Part shown: in pieces, positions 17,397-29,519 of the stretch
Layout: each line of letters opens with the position of its first letter
Position numbering within the stretch: the stretch's first letter is position 1
DNA from: Actinomycetota bacterium
Lineage (GTDB): Bacteria > Actinomycetota > Actinomycetes > S36-B12 > CAIYMF01
Direction of reading: 5' to 3'
Length of the DNA: 64,000 nucleotides
Assembly: GCA_020161245.1 (NCBI GenBank)
Contig: JAIUOK010000007.1
Coordinates: 47,237-111,236 of the forward strand
Notes under the pieces: model-generated
The model's database searches: none
What the model was told of the DNA's origin: nothing
The model's input: the letters and a program-made list of their open reading frames with translations, nothing else
Translations under genes and position numbers: made by a program

Positions 17397-17435
17397 GTGG
17401 AACAGACTTGCTCCGGTGGAACATCTCTGTTCCAC
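17397..17435 (+). promoter_or_regulatory. Operator upstream of tetR-MFS pair
   Basis: GTGGAACA-TCTC-TGTTCCAC at 17416-17435 is a perfect 8-bp inverted repeat with a 4-nt spacer, ending 7 nt before the TetR start codon. The half-site GTGGAACA occurs once more at 17397-17404, 19 bp upstream. Size, symmetry and position fit autoregulation by the adjacent TetR protein; binding is inferred. Confidence 0.7.
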
Positions 17436-17442
17436 TAGGACC

Positions 17443-18054
17443 ATGAACGCTCGCCGTACGTCCCGTGCCGACCTGCGCCCCGTCACCGACGCCCCCGCGG
17501 CGCCGGAGCCCGTGCGCGACGTCGTCATGCGCGCGGCGACGTCGCTGCTGGCCACCGACTCCGGCGCCTCCCTGGCCGAGATCGCCGCCGCGGCCGGGGT
17601 CGGGCGCACCACGGTGCACCGGATCTTCCCCACCCGCGCGGACCTGCTGAGCGCGCTCGCCATGGACGCCCTCGACCGCCTGCGGGAGGCCCTCGCCGCC
17701 GCGCGCCTCGACGACGGCCCTGCACCGGAGGCGCTCTCGCGCGTCGTGGACGAGGTGCTCCCGCTCGCCGACGAGCTGCGCTTCCTCGACGCCGGCCCCG
17801 ACATCTGGGACCTCCCCCAGATGCGCGACGGCTGGTGGTCGGTCGCCGCGACGCTCGACGCGCTCGTGCAGCGCGGGCAGCGCGAGGGCGACATCCGCGG
17901 CGACGTCCCGGCCGAGCTCATCGTCGAAGCCTTCACCTCCGCGATGTGGGGCGTCTGGGACGGCATCCGCGACGGCCGCGTCGCGCCCGCCACCGCCGCG
18001 CGCCACCTCGTCACCCTCACCCTCGGAGGTATCACCCCTCCGACGAAGCGGTGA
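17443..18054 (+). CDS. TetR-family regulator of the adjacent efflux gene
   Basis: A 203-residue TetR protein. The DNA-binding helix-turn-helix is visible as SLAEIAAAAGVGRTTVHRIF (about residues 43-62), followed by PTRADLLSAL; the rest is a helical ligand domain with several Trp residues (DIWDLPQMRDGWWSV). The ATG at 17443 follows AGGA and the palindromic operator. The stop overlaps the MFS start (GTGA), so the two genes form one unit. The usual logic is repression of the transporter until its substrate binds; the substrate is unknown. Confidence 0.85.
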   Translation: MNARRTSRADLRPVTDAPAAPEPVRDVVMRAATSLLATDSGASLAEIAAAAGVGRTTVHRIFPTRADLLSALAMDALDRLREALAAARLDDGPAPEALSRVVDEVLPLADELRFLDAGPDIWDLPQMRDGWWSVAATLDALVQRGQREGDIRGDVPAELIVEAFTSAMWGVWDGIRDGRVAPATAARHLVTLTLGGITPPTKR

Positions 18055-19418
18055 CCGTCATGGCGTCCCGGCGTCCCTCCACCTCGACGTCGGCAGCCGC
18101 TCCCGCGCGCCGGCTCACCCCGTTCGTCGTCCTCGAGACCACCGCCGTCCTGGCCGGCATGGCCAACGGCATCACGATGGTCGCGTTCCCGTGGCTGGTC
18201 CTCGAGACCACCGGCGACGCGACCGCGACGGCGACCATCGCCGCCGTCACGGCTCTGCCGCTGCTGCTGTCGATGCTGTTCACCGGTGTCGTGGTCGACC
18301 GGCTCGGACGTCGTCCGGTCGCGATCGTGTCCGACGTGCTGTCGATGCTCAGCGTCGTCCTCGTGCCGGTGCTCGCGATGACCGTGGGCCTGCAGTACGG
18401 CCTGCTGCTGCTCGTCGCCGCGCTCGGCGCGGTGTTCGACCCGGCCGGCGTCACCGCGCGCGAGACGATGCTGCCGGAGGCTGCGCGCACGGCCGGCCTC
18501 TCGCTCGAGCGCGCCAACGGCCTGCACGACGGCGCCTACAACGTCGCGTTCCTCATCGGCCCCGGCCTCGGCGGCATCCTGGTCGCGACCGTCGGCACGA
18601 CGACGACGTTCTGGGCCACGGCCGCGGCGTTCGCGCTGTCGGCCCTGCTCATGGGCTGCACGCGCATGCCCGGCGGCGCCCGGGTGCGCCACCACGACCA
18701 GCACGGCCTGCTCAAGGCCACGGGCGAGGGTCTCGCGTTCCTGTGGCGCGACCGGCTGCTGCGCACCATGGCCATCCTCGGCGCGCTGCTCGTCGGCGTG
18801 TGGCTGCCGGTGGAGGGCGTCGTGCTCCCCTACATCTTCAACGAGGCCGACCAGCCCGGCCGCCTCGGCCTGCTCATCACCGCGATGAGCGCGGGCGGCG
18901 TCGTCGGCGCGCTGCTCTACGCCGCATGGGGGTCGCGCCTGCCCCGGCGCTGGGCGTTCGTCGGCTCGCTGATCCTGTGCGCCGTGCCGTGCGTCGGCCT
19001 GGCGCTGATGCCGGCGTACCCGGTGATGCTGCTCATGGGCGTCCTGACCGGGGTGTTCTTCGGCGCGGTGTCACCGGTCAACAACCTCGCGCTGCAGAAC
19101 CGCACGCCCGAGCGGCTGCGCGGCCGCGTGGTCGGCGCGATGGGCTCCTCGGCCTACGCCGCCGGCCCGCTCGGCTACCTCGTCGCCGGCCCGCTCGTCG
19201 ACGCATGGGGCCCGCAGCCCGTCCTGCTGCTCATGACCGGCTCGCTGCTGCTGGTGTCGATCGCGTCGGCCTTCCTGCCGTCGCTCGCGCTGCTGGACGC
19301 GCCGCCCGTGCCCGGCACCGCCGGCCACCCCGACCACCTCGTGGTCGGTCCGGACGCGCGCCTCGTCGAGGCGGAGCTGGCCGCGCACCTGGCCGACGAG
19401 CCGCAGCGGGCCGCCTAG
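18051..19418 (+). CDS. MFS transporter
   Basis: The 455-residue protein is strongly hydrophobic with about 12 membrane helices and the MFS loop motif VVVDRLGRRPVAIVSDV between helices 2 and 3. Overall pattern resembles the MFS_3-type efflux family that includes macrolide and enterobactin exporters. A soluble, acidic tail of about 40 residues ends the protein. GTG 18051 overlaps the TetR stop; ATG 18060 is an alternative. Coupling to a TetR gene suggests drug or metabolite export. It ends 2 bp from the convergent FAD oxidoreductase. Confidence 0.82.
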   Translation: MTVMASRRPSTSTSAAAPARRLTPFVVLETTAVLAGMANGITMVAFPWLVLETTGDATATATIAAVTALPLLLSMLFTGVVVDRLGRRPVAIVSDVLSMLSVVLVPVLAMTVGLQYGLLLLVAALGAVFDPAGVTARETMLPEAARTAGLSLERANGLHDGAYNVAFLIGPGLGGILVATVGTTTTFWATAAAFALSALLMGCTRMPGGARVRHHDQHGLLKATGEGLAFLWRDRLLRTMAILGALLVGVWLPVEGVVLPYIFNEADQPGRLGLLITAMSAGGVVGALLYAAWGSRLPRRWAFVGSLILCAVPCVGLALMPAYPVMLLMGVLTGVFFGAVSPVNNLALQNRTPERLRGRVVGAMGSSAYAAGPLGYLVAGPLVDAWGPQPVLLLMTGSLLLVSIASAFLPSLALLDAPPVPGTAGHPDHLVVGPDARLVEAELAAHLADEPQRAA

Positions 19419-19420
19419 CC

Positions 19421-20559
19421 CTAGCGGCCGAGCACGTGCGGGCCGACGCTGCTGCCGCTGCCGTCGGCGAAGCGCGCGAGCCCGAACGAGGCGACGTCCT
19501 GGTCGGGCGCCCGGCCCTCGGCGAGGTCGGCGAGCACCAGGCCCATGAGGGCCGAGAACTTGAAGCCCTCCCCCGAGTCGCCGCAGGCGATCACGACGCG
19601 TCCGTCGGCGATGGTGTCGACGATGAACCGGCCGTCCGGCGAGTCGGTCCACGAGCACACCTGCGCGTCGACGATGCGCGGGTCGAGGCCGGTGAAGTTG
19701 CGGACGACGCGCTCCGCGATGTGGGCCGACACAGCCGGATCCGGCACGCGGTCGATGTCGTGCTCCGCCCAGTCGCGCAGCGGCTGGTCGACGCCGAGCT
19801 TGTAGCCGCGGCCGGGCGTCGCCATGGCGTACATGCCGGGCTCGTCGCCCTGCGGCCCGTCGTAGAGGCACGGCATCGCGTCGGTCTCCGGCGCGTTGCC
19901 GACATGGCACACCTGCTCGAGCACCGGGTGGAGCCGCACGTCGATCCCGAGCTCGTCGAGCAGCGCGCCCGAGCCGGGGCCGGCCGCCAGCACCGCGACG
20001 TCGGCGTCGAACCGGCGTCCGTCCTCGCACGTGAGCGCGACGCCGTCGGGGCCGGCGTCGATGCCGCGGACGACGGGCCCGACGACGATGCGCCCTCCCG
20101 CCATCGCGAACAGGCCGGCCTGCGCGTCGAGCGCGGCACGGGCCAGGACCGGCCCGGCGGTCTCCTGCCAGACGCCGGTGCGGCCGTCGGCGCGCAGCCC
20201 GGGGAAGAACCGTCCGACGTCGTCAGGATCGACGACGGTGTGCTGCACGCCCTCGGCCGCGAGCGCGTCGGCGACCAGCCCGCTCGTCACGTCGTCGCGC
20301 CACAGCAGCCCGCGGTACAGGATGGCGGTGATCCCGCTGTCGCGCTCGAGGCGCTCCCAGGCCTCGACCGAGCGCTGGGCGAGCCGGACGCGCAGGCGGT
20401 CGGGGTGCGACAGGCGCCACAGCCGCGTGGGGCCCGACGACGACCCCAGCTGGTGGGCGGCACCGTGGCGGTCGAGCAGGATGGTGCTGTGGCCGCGGCG
20501 CGCGAGCTCCCGGCGGTGGGGAGGCCCCACGCACCGGCACCGACCACCACGACCCGCAC
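19421..20559 (-). pseudogene. FAD-dependent (sarcosine-oxidase-like) oxidoreductase, frameshifted near the N-terminus
   Basis: The coding sequence starts at GTG 20559 with the FAD-binding fingerprint RVVVVGAGAWGLPTA, but this frame fails after about 15 codons. The rest of the protein (ELARRGHSTILLDRHGAA onward to GRFIVDTIADGRVV and GDSGEGFKFSALMG) is in another frame. Adding one base near 20509-20516 (a G on the plus strand in CTCCCGGCGG) would restore a 380-residue DAO/sarcosine-oxidase family protein. The remainder is well conserved, with no stops, so this is either a recent mutation or a sequencing error. TACGGT lies 6 nt before the GTG. Confidence 0.78.
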
Positions 20560-20565
20560 GAGCGC

Positions 20566-20571
20566 ACCGTA
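20566..20571 (-). promoter_or_regulatory. Putative -10 element of the FAD oxidoreductase (leaderless)
   Basis: On the minus strand TACGGT is followed by 6 nt and then GTG 20559, supporting that start codon. Confidence 0.5.
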
Positions 20572-20588
20572 TCCACGAGGAGCCCCCG

Positions 20589-21140
20589 ATGTCCGATCCG
20601 ACTCCCCTGGCCGACGCGTCGGTCCGCGACGCCCGCGCGGAGGACGCCCTGGCCATCGGCTCGGTGATGGTGGCGTCGTGGAAGCAGCTCTACGCCGACG
20701 TGCTCCCGGCGCAGACCCTGCAGTCGCTGACGCCGCTCGCCGTCGCCGACGACTGGAAGCGCTCGATCACCTCGCCGCCCACACCGCGGCACAAGGTGCT
20801 CGTCGCGCTCGAGGGGCCCGCGCTGGTCGGGTACGCGGTCGCGGCGCCCGCGGGCGACGCCGGCGAGACGGCCGGCGCCGTGGGCGAGGTGGTCGACCTC
20901 GTGATCCACCCCGACAGCACCCGCCATGGTCACGGCTCGCGCCTTCTCAACGCATCCGTCGACCACCTGCGGGCGCACGGCTACACCGAGGTGGTCACGT
21001 GGTGCGGCGAGCGCGACCGGCTGCGCAGCCGCTTCCTCGAGTCGGCGGGCTTCGCCGACGACGGCGGACGCCGGCGGATGGACTCCGGCCCGGGCACCCC
21101 CGCCGTCGTCCAGGTGCGCTACTCCGCCGCGCTCGACTGA
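20589..21140 (+). CDS. GNAT-family N-acetyltransferase
   Basis: A 183-residue GNAT protein: an N-terminal SVRDARAEDALAIGSVMVAS segment and the acetyl-CoA loop VVDLVIHPDSTRHGHGSRLL (about residues 101-120), then SRFLESAGFADDGGRR. The substrate is unknown. ATG 20589 has GAGGAG about 6 nt upstream and was chosen over longer in-frame options. It is divergent from the frameshifted oxidoreductase and its 3' end overlaps the convergent hypothetical gene by 22 bp. Confidence 0.8.
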   Translation: MSDPTPLADASVRDARAEDALAIGSVMVASWKQLYADVLPAQTLQSLTPLAVADDWKRSITSPPTPRHKVLVALEGPALVGYAVAAPAGDAGETAGAVGEVVDLVIHPDSTRHGHGSRLLNASVDHLRAHGYTEVVTWCGERDRLRSRFLESAGFADDGGRRRMDSGPGTPAVVQVRYSAALD

Positions 21141-21721
21141 CGACGGTCGCGGGCCGCCGCCGCGAGGCCGGCGTCCCATCCCGGCGCACGTCCGCCCTGC
21201 GGCGGGGGCGGGACCTCGTCGGCCAGCCCGGCCGACGCGAGCGCCCACGACACCACCGAGTTGGAGTTCCACATATCGCCGGTCCGCAGCTCGTCGCGGC
21301 CCCACACGGGGGTCGGCACCCGGGGCAGCGCATCGAGCACGATTGCCGTGCGGGCCCCGTCGCGGGTGAGGGTGTGCGCTCCGCCCACGGCGTGGCCGAG
21401 GTCCGGGATCACCCCGCCCGGCCACCGGCGCACCTCGTAGCGGAACAGCCGCGACCGGCCGAGCAGGCGGCTGCCGACCGCGCCGCCGGCCACCGCGCTC
21501 GCCCGGTGGCCGGGCGGGCCGCCCGCCTCGGGCGCCACTTCGACCGTCACCGGCGCGGCGCCGGGCAGGCGCGCCACGAGCGCCGCGTGGAACAGCGGCT
21601 TCGGCGTCCTGCGGTCGCGGCGGGCCACGACCGCCTCGTACATCCGCCCGCACGCGGGGACGATCCGCGTGCCCGCGCCCAGCGGCACCCAGTAGAGGTC
21701 GAGCCCGGCGTCGTCCGCCAC
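21119..21721 (-). CDS. Conserved actinobacterial protein of unknown function
   Basis: The 200-residue protein is not assigned to a known enzyme family. Visible landmarks are LDLYWVPLGAG near the start, a FHAALVARLPG segment with a His, RLFRYEVRRWPGGVIPDLG, and a near-C-terminal WGRDELRTGDMWNSNSVVSW block. The last resembles the entry helix of papain-like amidase folds, but Ser occupies the place of a catalytic Cys, so this is only a suggestion. No signal peptide or membrane helix is seen. The start is GTG 21721, 6 nt after CAGGCT. Its function is unknown. Confidence 0.7.
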   Translation of the reverse strand: MADDAGLDLYWVPLGAGTRIVPACGRMYEAVVARRDRRTPKPLFHAALVARLPGAAPVTVEVAPEAGGPPGHRASAVAGGAVGSRLLGRSRLFRYEVRRWPGGVIPDLGHAVGGAHTLTRDGARTAIVLDALPRVPTPVWGRDELRTGDMWNSNSVVSWALASAGLADEVPPPPQGGRAPGWDAGLAAAARDRRQSSAAE

Positions 21722-21727
21722 ACCCCC

Positions 21728-21733
21728 AGCCTG
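21728..21733 (-). promoter_or_regulatory. Putative -10 element of the hypothetical gene (leaderless)
   Basis: On the minus strand CAGGCT is followed by 6 nt and then GTG 21721. Confidence 0.4.
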
Positions 21734-21775
21734 CCGCAGGCGGGAACAGGTCGCGACGCCGATGGCGGCGGCGCG

Positions 21776-21781
21776 TAGCCT
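21776..21781 (+). promoter_or_regulatory. Putative -10 element of the DUF2461 gene (leaderless)
   Basis: TAGCCT is followed by 7 nt and then GTG 21789, which selects this start over the ATG at 21762. Confidence 0.5.
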
Positions 21782-21788
21782 CCTCGCC

Positions 21789-22454
21789 GTGGCGCAGAAG
21801 TTCAGCGGGATCCCGCACGAGGCGTTCGTGTTCTACGACGGCCTGGTGGCCAACAACACCAAGGCGTGGTGGACCGAGCACAAGGCCGACTACGACCGCT
21901 TCGTCAAGGAGCCGCTCGACGCGATGCTCGCCGAGCTCGAGGACGAGTTCGGCAAGGCGGCGCTGTTCCGCCCCTACCGCGACGTGCGCTTCAGCAAGGA
22001 CAAGACGCCGTACAAGGAGCACCAGGGCGGGTTCGTCGGCGCCGAGGACGCCATGGGCTGGTACGTGCAGATCTCGCGCGACGGGCTCATGGTGGCGGGC
22101 GGCTGGTACAGCGCCCAGGGCAAGCAGCTCGCGCGGTGGCGCGACGCCGTCGGCTCCCCCAACGTCACGACGCTGCGCGCCGCGATCGCCAAGGCCGAGA
22201 AGGCCGGCCTCGTCGTCGGCGGCGACGTCATGAAGACCCGGCCGCGCGGCGTCCCCGAGGACCACCCCGACCTCGACCTGCTCAAGCACCGCACGCTCAC
22301 CGTGGAGAAGCGCCTCGGCGACCCCGACTGGGCGTCGACCCGGCAGGCGCTGACCAAGGTGCGCGGGCTCTGGCGGGCCATGACCCCGCTCGTCGAGTGG
22401 CTCGTCGACCACGTCGGCCCGTTCGACGACGGCATCCCGCCCGAGCCGCAGTGA
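21789..22454 (+). CDS. DUF2461 family protein
   Basis: A 221-residue DUF2461 protein, recognised from FYDGLVANNTKAWWTEHKAD near the N-terminus, RPYRDVRFSKDKTPYKEHQG in the middle and a C-terminal FDDGIP tail. The family is widespread in bacteria and has no assigned function. No signal peptide or membrane segment is seen, so it is probably cytoplasmic. The start GTG 21789 follows a leaderless -10 pattern. Its stop overlaps the azlC start (GTGA), so it may share the operon with the AzlCD exporter. Confidence 0.85.
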   Translation: MAQKFSGIPHEAFVFYDGLVANNTKAWWTEHKADYDRFVKEPLDAMLAELEDEFGKAALFRPYRDVRFSKDKTPYKEHQGGFVGAEDAMGWYVQISRDGLMVAGGWYSAQGKQLARWRDAVGSPNVTTLRAAIAKAEKAGLVVGGDVMKTRPRGVPEDHPDLDLLKHRTLTVEKRLGDPDWASTRQALTKVRGLWRAMTPLVEWLVDHVGPFDDGIPPEPQ

Positions 22455-23173
22455 CGTCGTCGCACGTCCCCGCCTGGGAGCAGGAGCGGCGCGCGATCGT
22501 CGTCAACGCGATCGGTGTCGGCCTCGCGACGGCGGCGTACGGGATCTCGTTCGGCGCGTTCGCCGTGAGCGGCGGGCTCTCCGTGCTGCAGGCCCAGATC
22601 CTGTCGGTCGTGATGTTCACGGGCGGGTCGCAGTTCGCGCTCGTCGGCGTGATCGCCGCGGGCGGCGCGATGTCGTCGGCCGTGGCCACGGCGTCGCTGC
22701 TCGGCCTGCGCAACGCGTTCTACGGCCTGTCGATGTCGCCGGTGCTGTCGGTCACGGGGGCGCGCCGCGCCGTGGCGGCGCAGCTGACGATCGACGAGTC
22801 GACCGCGATGGCGGTCGGGCGCTCCGGCCCTGGCGAGACGGTCCGCGCCGAGCGGCTCGCGTTCTGGGCCACGGGCCTGTCGGTGTTCGTGCTGTGGAAC
22901 CTCGCGACGCTGGCGGGCTCGCTCGGTGCCGGCCTCATCGGCGACCCGCGCACCTACGGCCTCGACGCGGCCATCGGCGCCGGCCTGCTGGCGCTCGTGT
23001 GGCCGCGGCTCGTCGACCGCCGCTCGGTCGGCGTCGCGGTCGTGTCGGCCGCCGTAGCCCTGGCGCTCACCCCGGTGCTGCAGCCCGGCGTCCCGGTGCT
23101 GCTGACCTCGGTGGTGGCCGTGGTGGCCGGCGTCTCCGCCGTCCGCGACAGGGCTAGGCGGGGTGCCTCGTGA
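22451..23173 (+). CDS. azlC: AzlC-family branched-chain amino acid exporter, large subunit
   Basis: The 240-residue integral membrane protein shows the AzlC pattern: AAYGISFGAFAVSGGLSVLQ, then MFTGGSQFALVGVIAAGG and SLLGLRNAFYGLSMSP, with TIDESTAMAV in the middle loop. Together with AzlD it forms the LIV-E exporter that releases branched-chain amino acids or analogues such as azaleucine. The start GTG 22451 overlaps the DUF2461 stop; the stop overlaps the azlD start. No Lrp-type regulator is nearby. Confidence 0.9.
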   Translation: MTSSHVPAWEQERRAIVVNAIGVGLATAAYGISFGAFAVSGGLSVLQAQILSVVMFTGGSQFALVGVIAAGGAMSSAVATASLLGLRNAFYGLSMSPVLSVTGARRAVAAQLTIDESTAMAVGRSGPGETVRAERLAFWATGLSVFVLWNLATLAGSLGAGLIGDPRTYGLDAAIGAGLLALVWPRLVDRRSVGVAVVSAAVALALTPVLQPGVPVLLTSVVAVVAGVSAVRDRARRGAS

Positions 23174-23487
23174 CTCCGATCTGGACGGCGGTGATCCTCG
23201 GGTCGCTGCTCTGCTACGCCATCAAGCTGGCCGGCCACTCGGTGCCGCACCGGTTCCTCGACCAGCCGCTGGTGATGTCGGTGAGCGACTACCTGCCGAT
23301 CGCGCTGCTCTCCGCGCTCGTCGCGGTGCAGACCTTCGCCGTCGGCATGCACCTCGTCGTGGATGCCCGTCTCGCCGGCCTGCTCGCCGCGATCGTCGCG
23401 CTGGCGCTGCGCGCGCCGTTCCTGGTCGTCGTGCTGGTGGCGGCGGGGACGGCGGCGGCGTTCCGGGCGCTCGGCTGGGCGGCGTAG
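23170..23487 (+). CDS. azlD: AzlD-family exporter, small subunit
   Basis: A 105-residue hydrophobic protein with about four membrane helices and the AzlD hallmarks VILGSLLCYAIKLAGHSVP and FLDQPLVMSVSDYLPIALLS. It is the partner of AzlC in the branched-chain amino acid export complex. GTG 23170 overlaps the azlC stop (GTGA), so the two are translationally coupled, as is usual for this pair. Confidence 0.88.
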   Translation: MTPIWTAVILGSLLCYAIKLAGHSVPHRFLDQPLVMSVSDYLPIALLSALVAVQTFAVGMHLVVDARLAGLLAAIVALALRAPFLVVVLVAAGTAAAFRALGWAA

Positions 23488-23533
23488 CCCGCCCAGCGCG
23501 ACGCCCGGCTGGGCCGGGTGGCGTTGGGCGGGT

Positions 23534-23539
23534 GATGAT
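23534..23539 (+). promoter_or_regulatory. Putative -10 element of the PH-like membrane gene
   Basis: GATGAT is followed by 6 nt and then GTG 23546. It departs from the TANNNT form, so support is weaker. Confidence 0.35.
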
Positions 23540-23545
23540 GGGGCG

Positions 23546-24139
23546 GTGAGCCGGGACCCCAAGCAGCAGAAGCCGCCGCTGTTCCGTGTGTTCGACCGCG
23601 ACCCGGACCGCCATCGCCCGCTCGACGGCGACTACGTGCAGACCCGGCCGGTGCGGCTGCACCGCCCGGGGCCGTGGCGCGTCGCCGTCGTCGTCGTCCT
23701 CGCGGTGCTGGCAGCCTGGGTCGGGCTCGCCGCGGTGCTGGCCGTGTCGGTGGCGCAGGGGCTGGTCGCCAAGCTCGTCGTCGGTGCGATCGCGATGGTG
23801 CCGGTGCTGCTCGTCTACTGGTTCACCGCGCGCGTGCTGTCGGTCGGCGTCTACGCCACCGACGTCGCCGTCCGGCAGAACCACCTGCTCACCGCGGTGG
23901 AGTCCGACTGGGCCGACGTCGTCGACGTCCGCCGCGTGGCCGGGCGGGTGCGGCTGCTCGGCGTGGGCCCGAAGGTCGCCGGTGAGCAGGTGTTCGTCGT
24001 GCTGCGCGACGGCAGCGACATCGCGACGTCGATCACCACTCACGGCGCCGACTTCCTGCTGCGGCCGGAGTCCTACGACCAGGCCGCCCTCGCCGTCGAG
24101 CACTGGTGGACCGGCACCCAGCGCCGTAGCACTCCCTGA
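23546..24139 (+). CDS. Membrane protein with PH-like C-terminal domain
   Basis: The 197-residue protein has a charged N-terminus (about 45 residues), two adjacent membrane helices (about 50-100) and a soluble C-terminal part in which strands alternate (SVGVYATDVAVRQNHLLTAV, then DWADVVDVRRVAGRVRLLGV). This resembles the bacterial PH-like domains found in actinobacterial membrane proteins (DUF3093-type layout), though I cannot confirm the family. GTG 23546 was chosen for the upstream -10-like element. It is the last plus-strand gene before the large palindrome. Confidence 0.6.
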   Translation: MSRDPKQQKPPLFRVFDRDPDRHRPLDGDYVQTRPVRLHRPGPWRVAVVVVLAVLAAWVGLAAVLAVSVAQGLVAKLVVGAIAMVPVLLVYWFTARVLSVGVYATDVAVRQNHLLTAVESDWADVVDVRRVAGRVRLLGVGPKVAGEQVFVVLRDGSDIATSITTHGADFLLRPESYDQAALAVEHWWTGTQRRSTP

Positions 24140-24180
24140 CCCCCTTCAGCCCCCAGTCCACAGGTCAGACCTTCGGTTAC

Positions 24181-24306
24181 GGGTGAAGGTGCCCCTGCTT
24201 GCTCAAGACGCAAGAAAAGCGCCCCAGGCTGTCCACAGGGCAGGGGTGCTGTGGACAGCCTGGGGCGGAAAACTTGCTTCTATCGCAAGCGGGGGCACCT
24301 TCACCC
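24181..24306. repeat. 126-bp composite palindrome between convergent genes
   Basis: The outer arms GGGTGAAGGTGCCCC (24181-24195) and its exact complement (24292-24306) enclose two local hairpins, CTTGC-N7-GCAAG (24198-24214 and 24273-24289), whose loops differ. An inner 19-bp perfect stem pairs CGCCCCAGGCTGTCCACAG (24220-24238) with 24249-24267 around a 10-nt loop. Short A-rich bulges flank the inner stem on both sides. It can fold as one long hairpin or as a branched structure. It fills the gap between the PH-like gene and dapB and probably ends transcription both ways; a mobile palindrome or structured RNA is also possible. Confidence 0.7.
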
Positions 24307-24334
24307 CGAAAGAGGGGGTGACTGGTCGTGCGGG

Positions 24335-26510
<2,176 letters not shown>

Positions 26511-26518
26511 CGAGGCGG

Positions 26519-28747
<2,229 letters not shown>

Positions 28748-29059
28748 GGGTGCCCTCCTCGTACGTCGTGGGACGTCGAGGGGCGAGCGCTGGAGCGCCT
28801 GCAGTCGGCAGGAGGCCGGTCTTCGATCGAAGCCCTCGGGCGGCCTGCCGCTCCCGCTCCTGCGCGGAGGGCGACGTGCCCGGGGACCACTACCGAGGAC
28901 CGACGACTACGGAGCTTCTCCGGGGCGGTCGCCCCACGAGTTCCCGGTTGTTCCTCGTGCCCGTCGGACGACGGGCCAGCGGTTCTGCGGTGGTGCTGGG
29001 TGGTTCGGGGTGTGCAGTTGTGGTGCTGGATCGGTTCTACCGGATCCGGGTTGCAGGAA
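28748..29059 (-). other. Long pnp leader / rpsO-pnp intergenic region
   Basis: No gene is supported in this stretch. It follows the rpsO terminator and must carry the pnp promoter and 5' leader. A small hairpin, GGGGC-GGTC-GCCCC, lies at 28922-28935. In other bacteria the pnp leader is the site of autoregulation by RNase and PNPase; similar control is possible but not shown here. Confidence 0.4.
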
Positions 29060-29089
29060 GGGGCAGCAACTCGCCCGAGTCGCTGCCCC
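29060..29089 (-). terminator. rpsO terminator hairpin
   Basis: GGGGCAGC (29060-29067) pairs with GCTGCCCC (29082-29089) and inner ACTCG pairs with CGAGT, separated by one A-C mismatch. On the minus strand the stem is followed by TTCC. It lies 9 nt after the rpsO stop. Confidence 0.7.
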
Positions 29090-29098
29090 TCCTCGCCG

Positions 29099-29368
29099 CT
29101 ATCGGCGGATGCCGAGGCGCTCGATGATCGAGCGGTAGCGGTTGATGTCCTTCTTGGTCAGGTACTGCAGCAGGCGGCGGCGCTGGCCGACGAGCAGCAG
29201 CAGACCACGACGGCTGTGGTGGTCGTGCTTGTGGGTCTTGAGGTGCTCCGTCAGGTCGTTGATGCGGCGCGTGAGGAGCGCGATCTGGACCTCGGGGCTG
29301 CCGGTGTCGCCGGGGGTGGTGGCGTACTCGGCGATGATCGCGTTCTTGGTCGCGGTGTCGAGCGACAT
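29099..29368 (-). CDS. rpsO: 30S ribosomal protein uS15
   Basis: The 89-residue protein matches S15 along its whole length: [40 protein letters not shown] and [20 protein letters not shown]. It binds the three-way junction of 16S rRNA early in 30S assembly. ATG 29368 was chosen over the 8-residue extension to 29392 because GAAGGA lies 7 nt upstream and S15 begins close to this point. It is followed by pnp in the usual order. Confidence 0.96.
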   Translation of the reverse strand: MSLDTATKNAIIAEYATTPGDTGSPEVQIALLTRRINDLTEHLKTHKHDHHSRRGLLLLVGQRRRLLQYLTKKDINRYRSIIERLGIRR

Positions 29369-29519
29369 GCAGTGATCCTTCGGGCGCGTCACGGTCCGCG
29401 CAGGGGGCGCGGACTCTGGGAGTCGCGGTCTGCAGGGCGCCCACCCCGCAGCCGTCAGAGGTCAGGCTACCAGCGGGCCACCGGCCCCTCCAAACCGCGG
29501 ACGACGGCGAAACCGCAGG

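Noticed and set aside
17500..24140. Accessory block searched for transposase, integrase or direct repeats
   Set aside because: None found; an insertion is suggested only by gene order.
24181..24306. Large palindrome considered as a 6C RNA or a CRISPR remnant
   Set aside because: The hairpin loops do not contain the C-runs of 6C RNA, and there is no repeat-spacer pattern.
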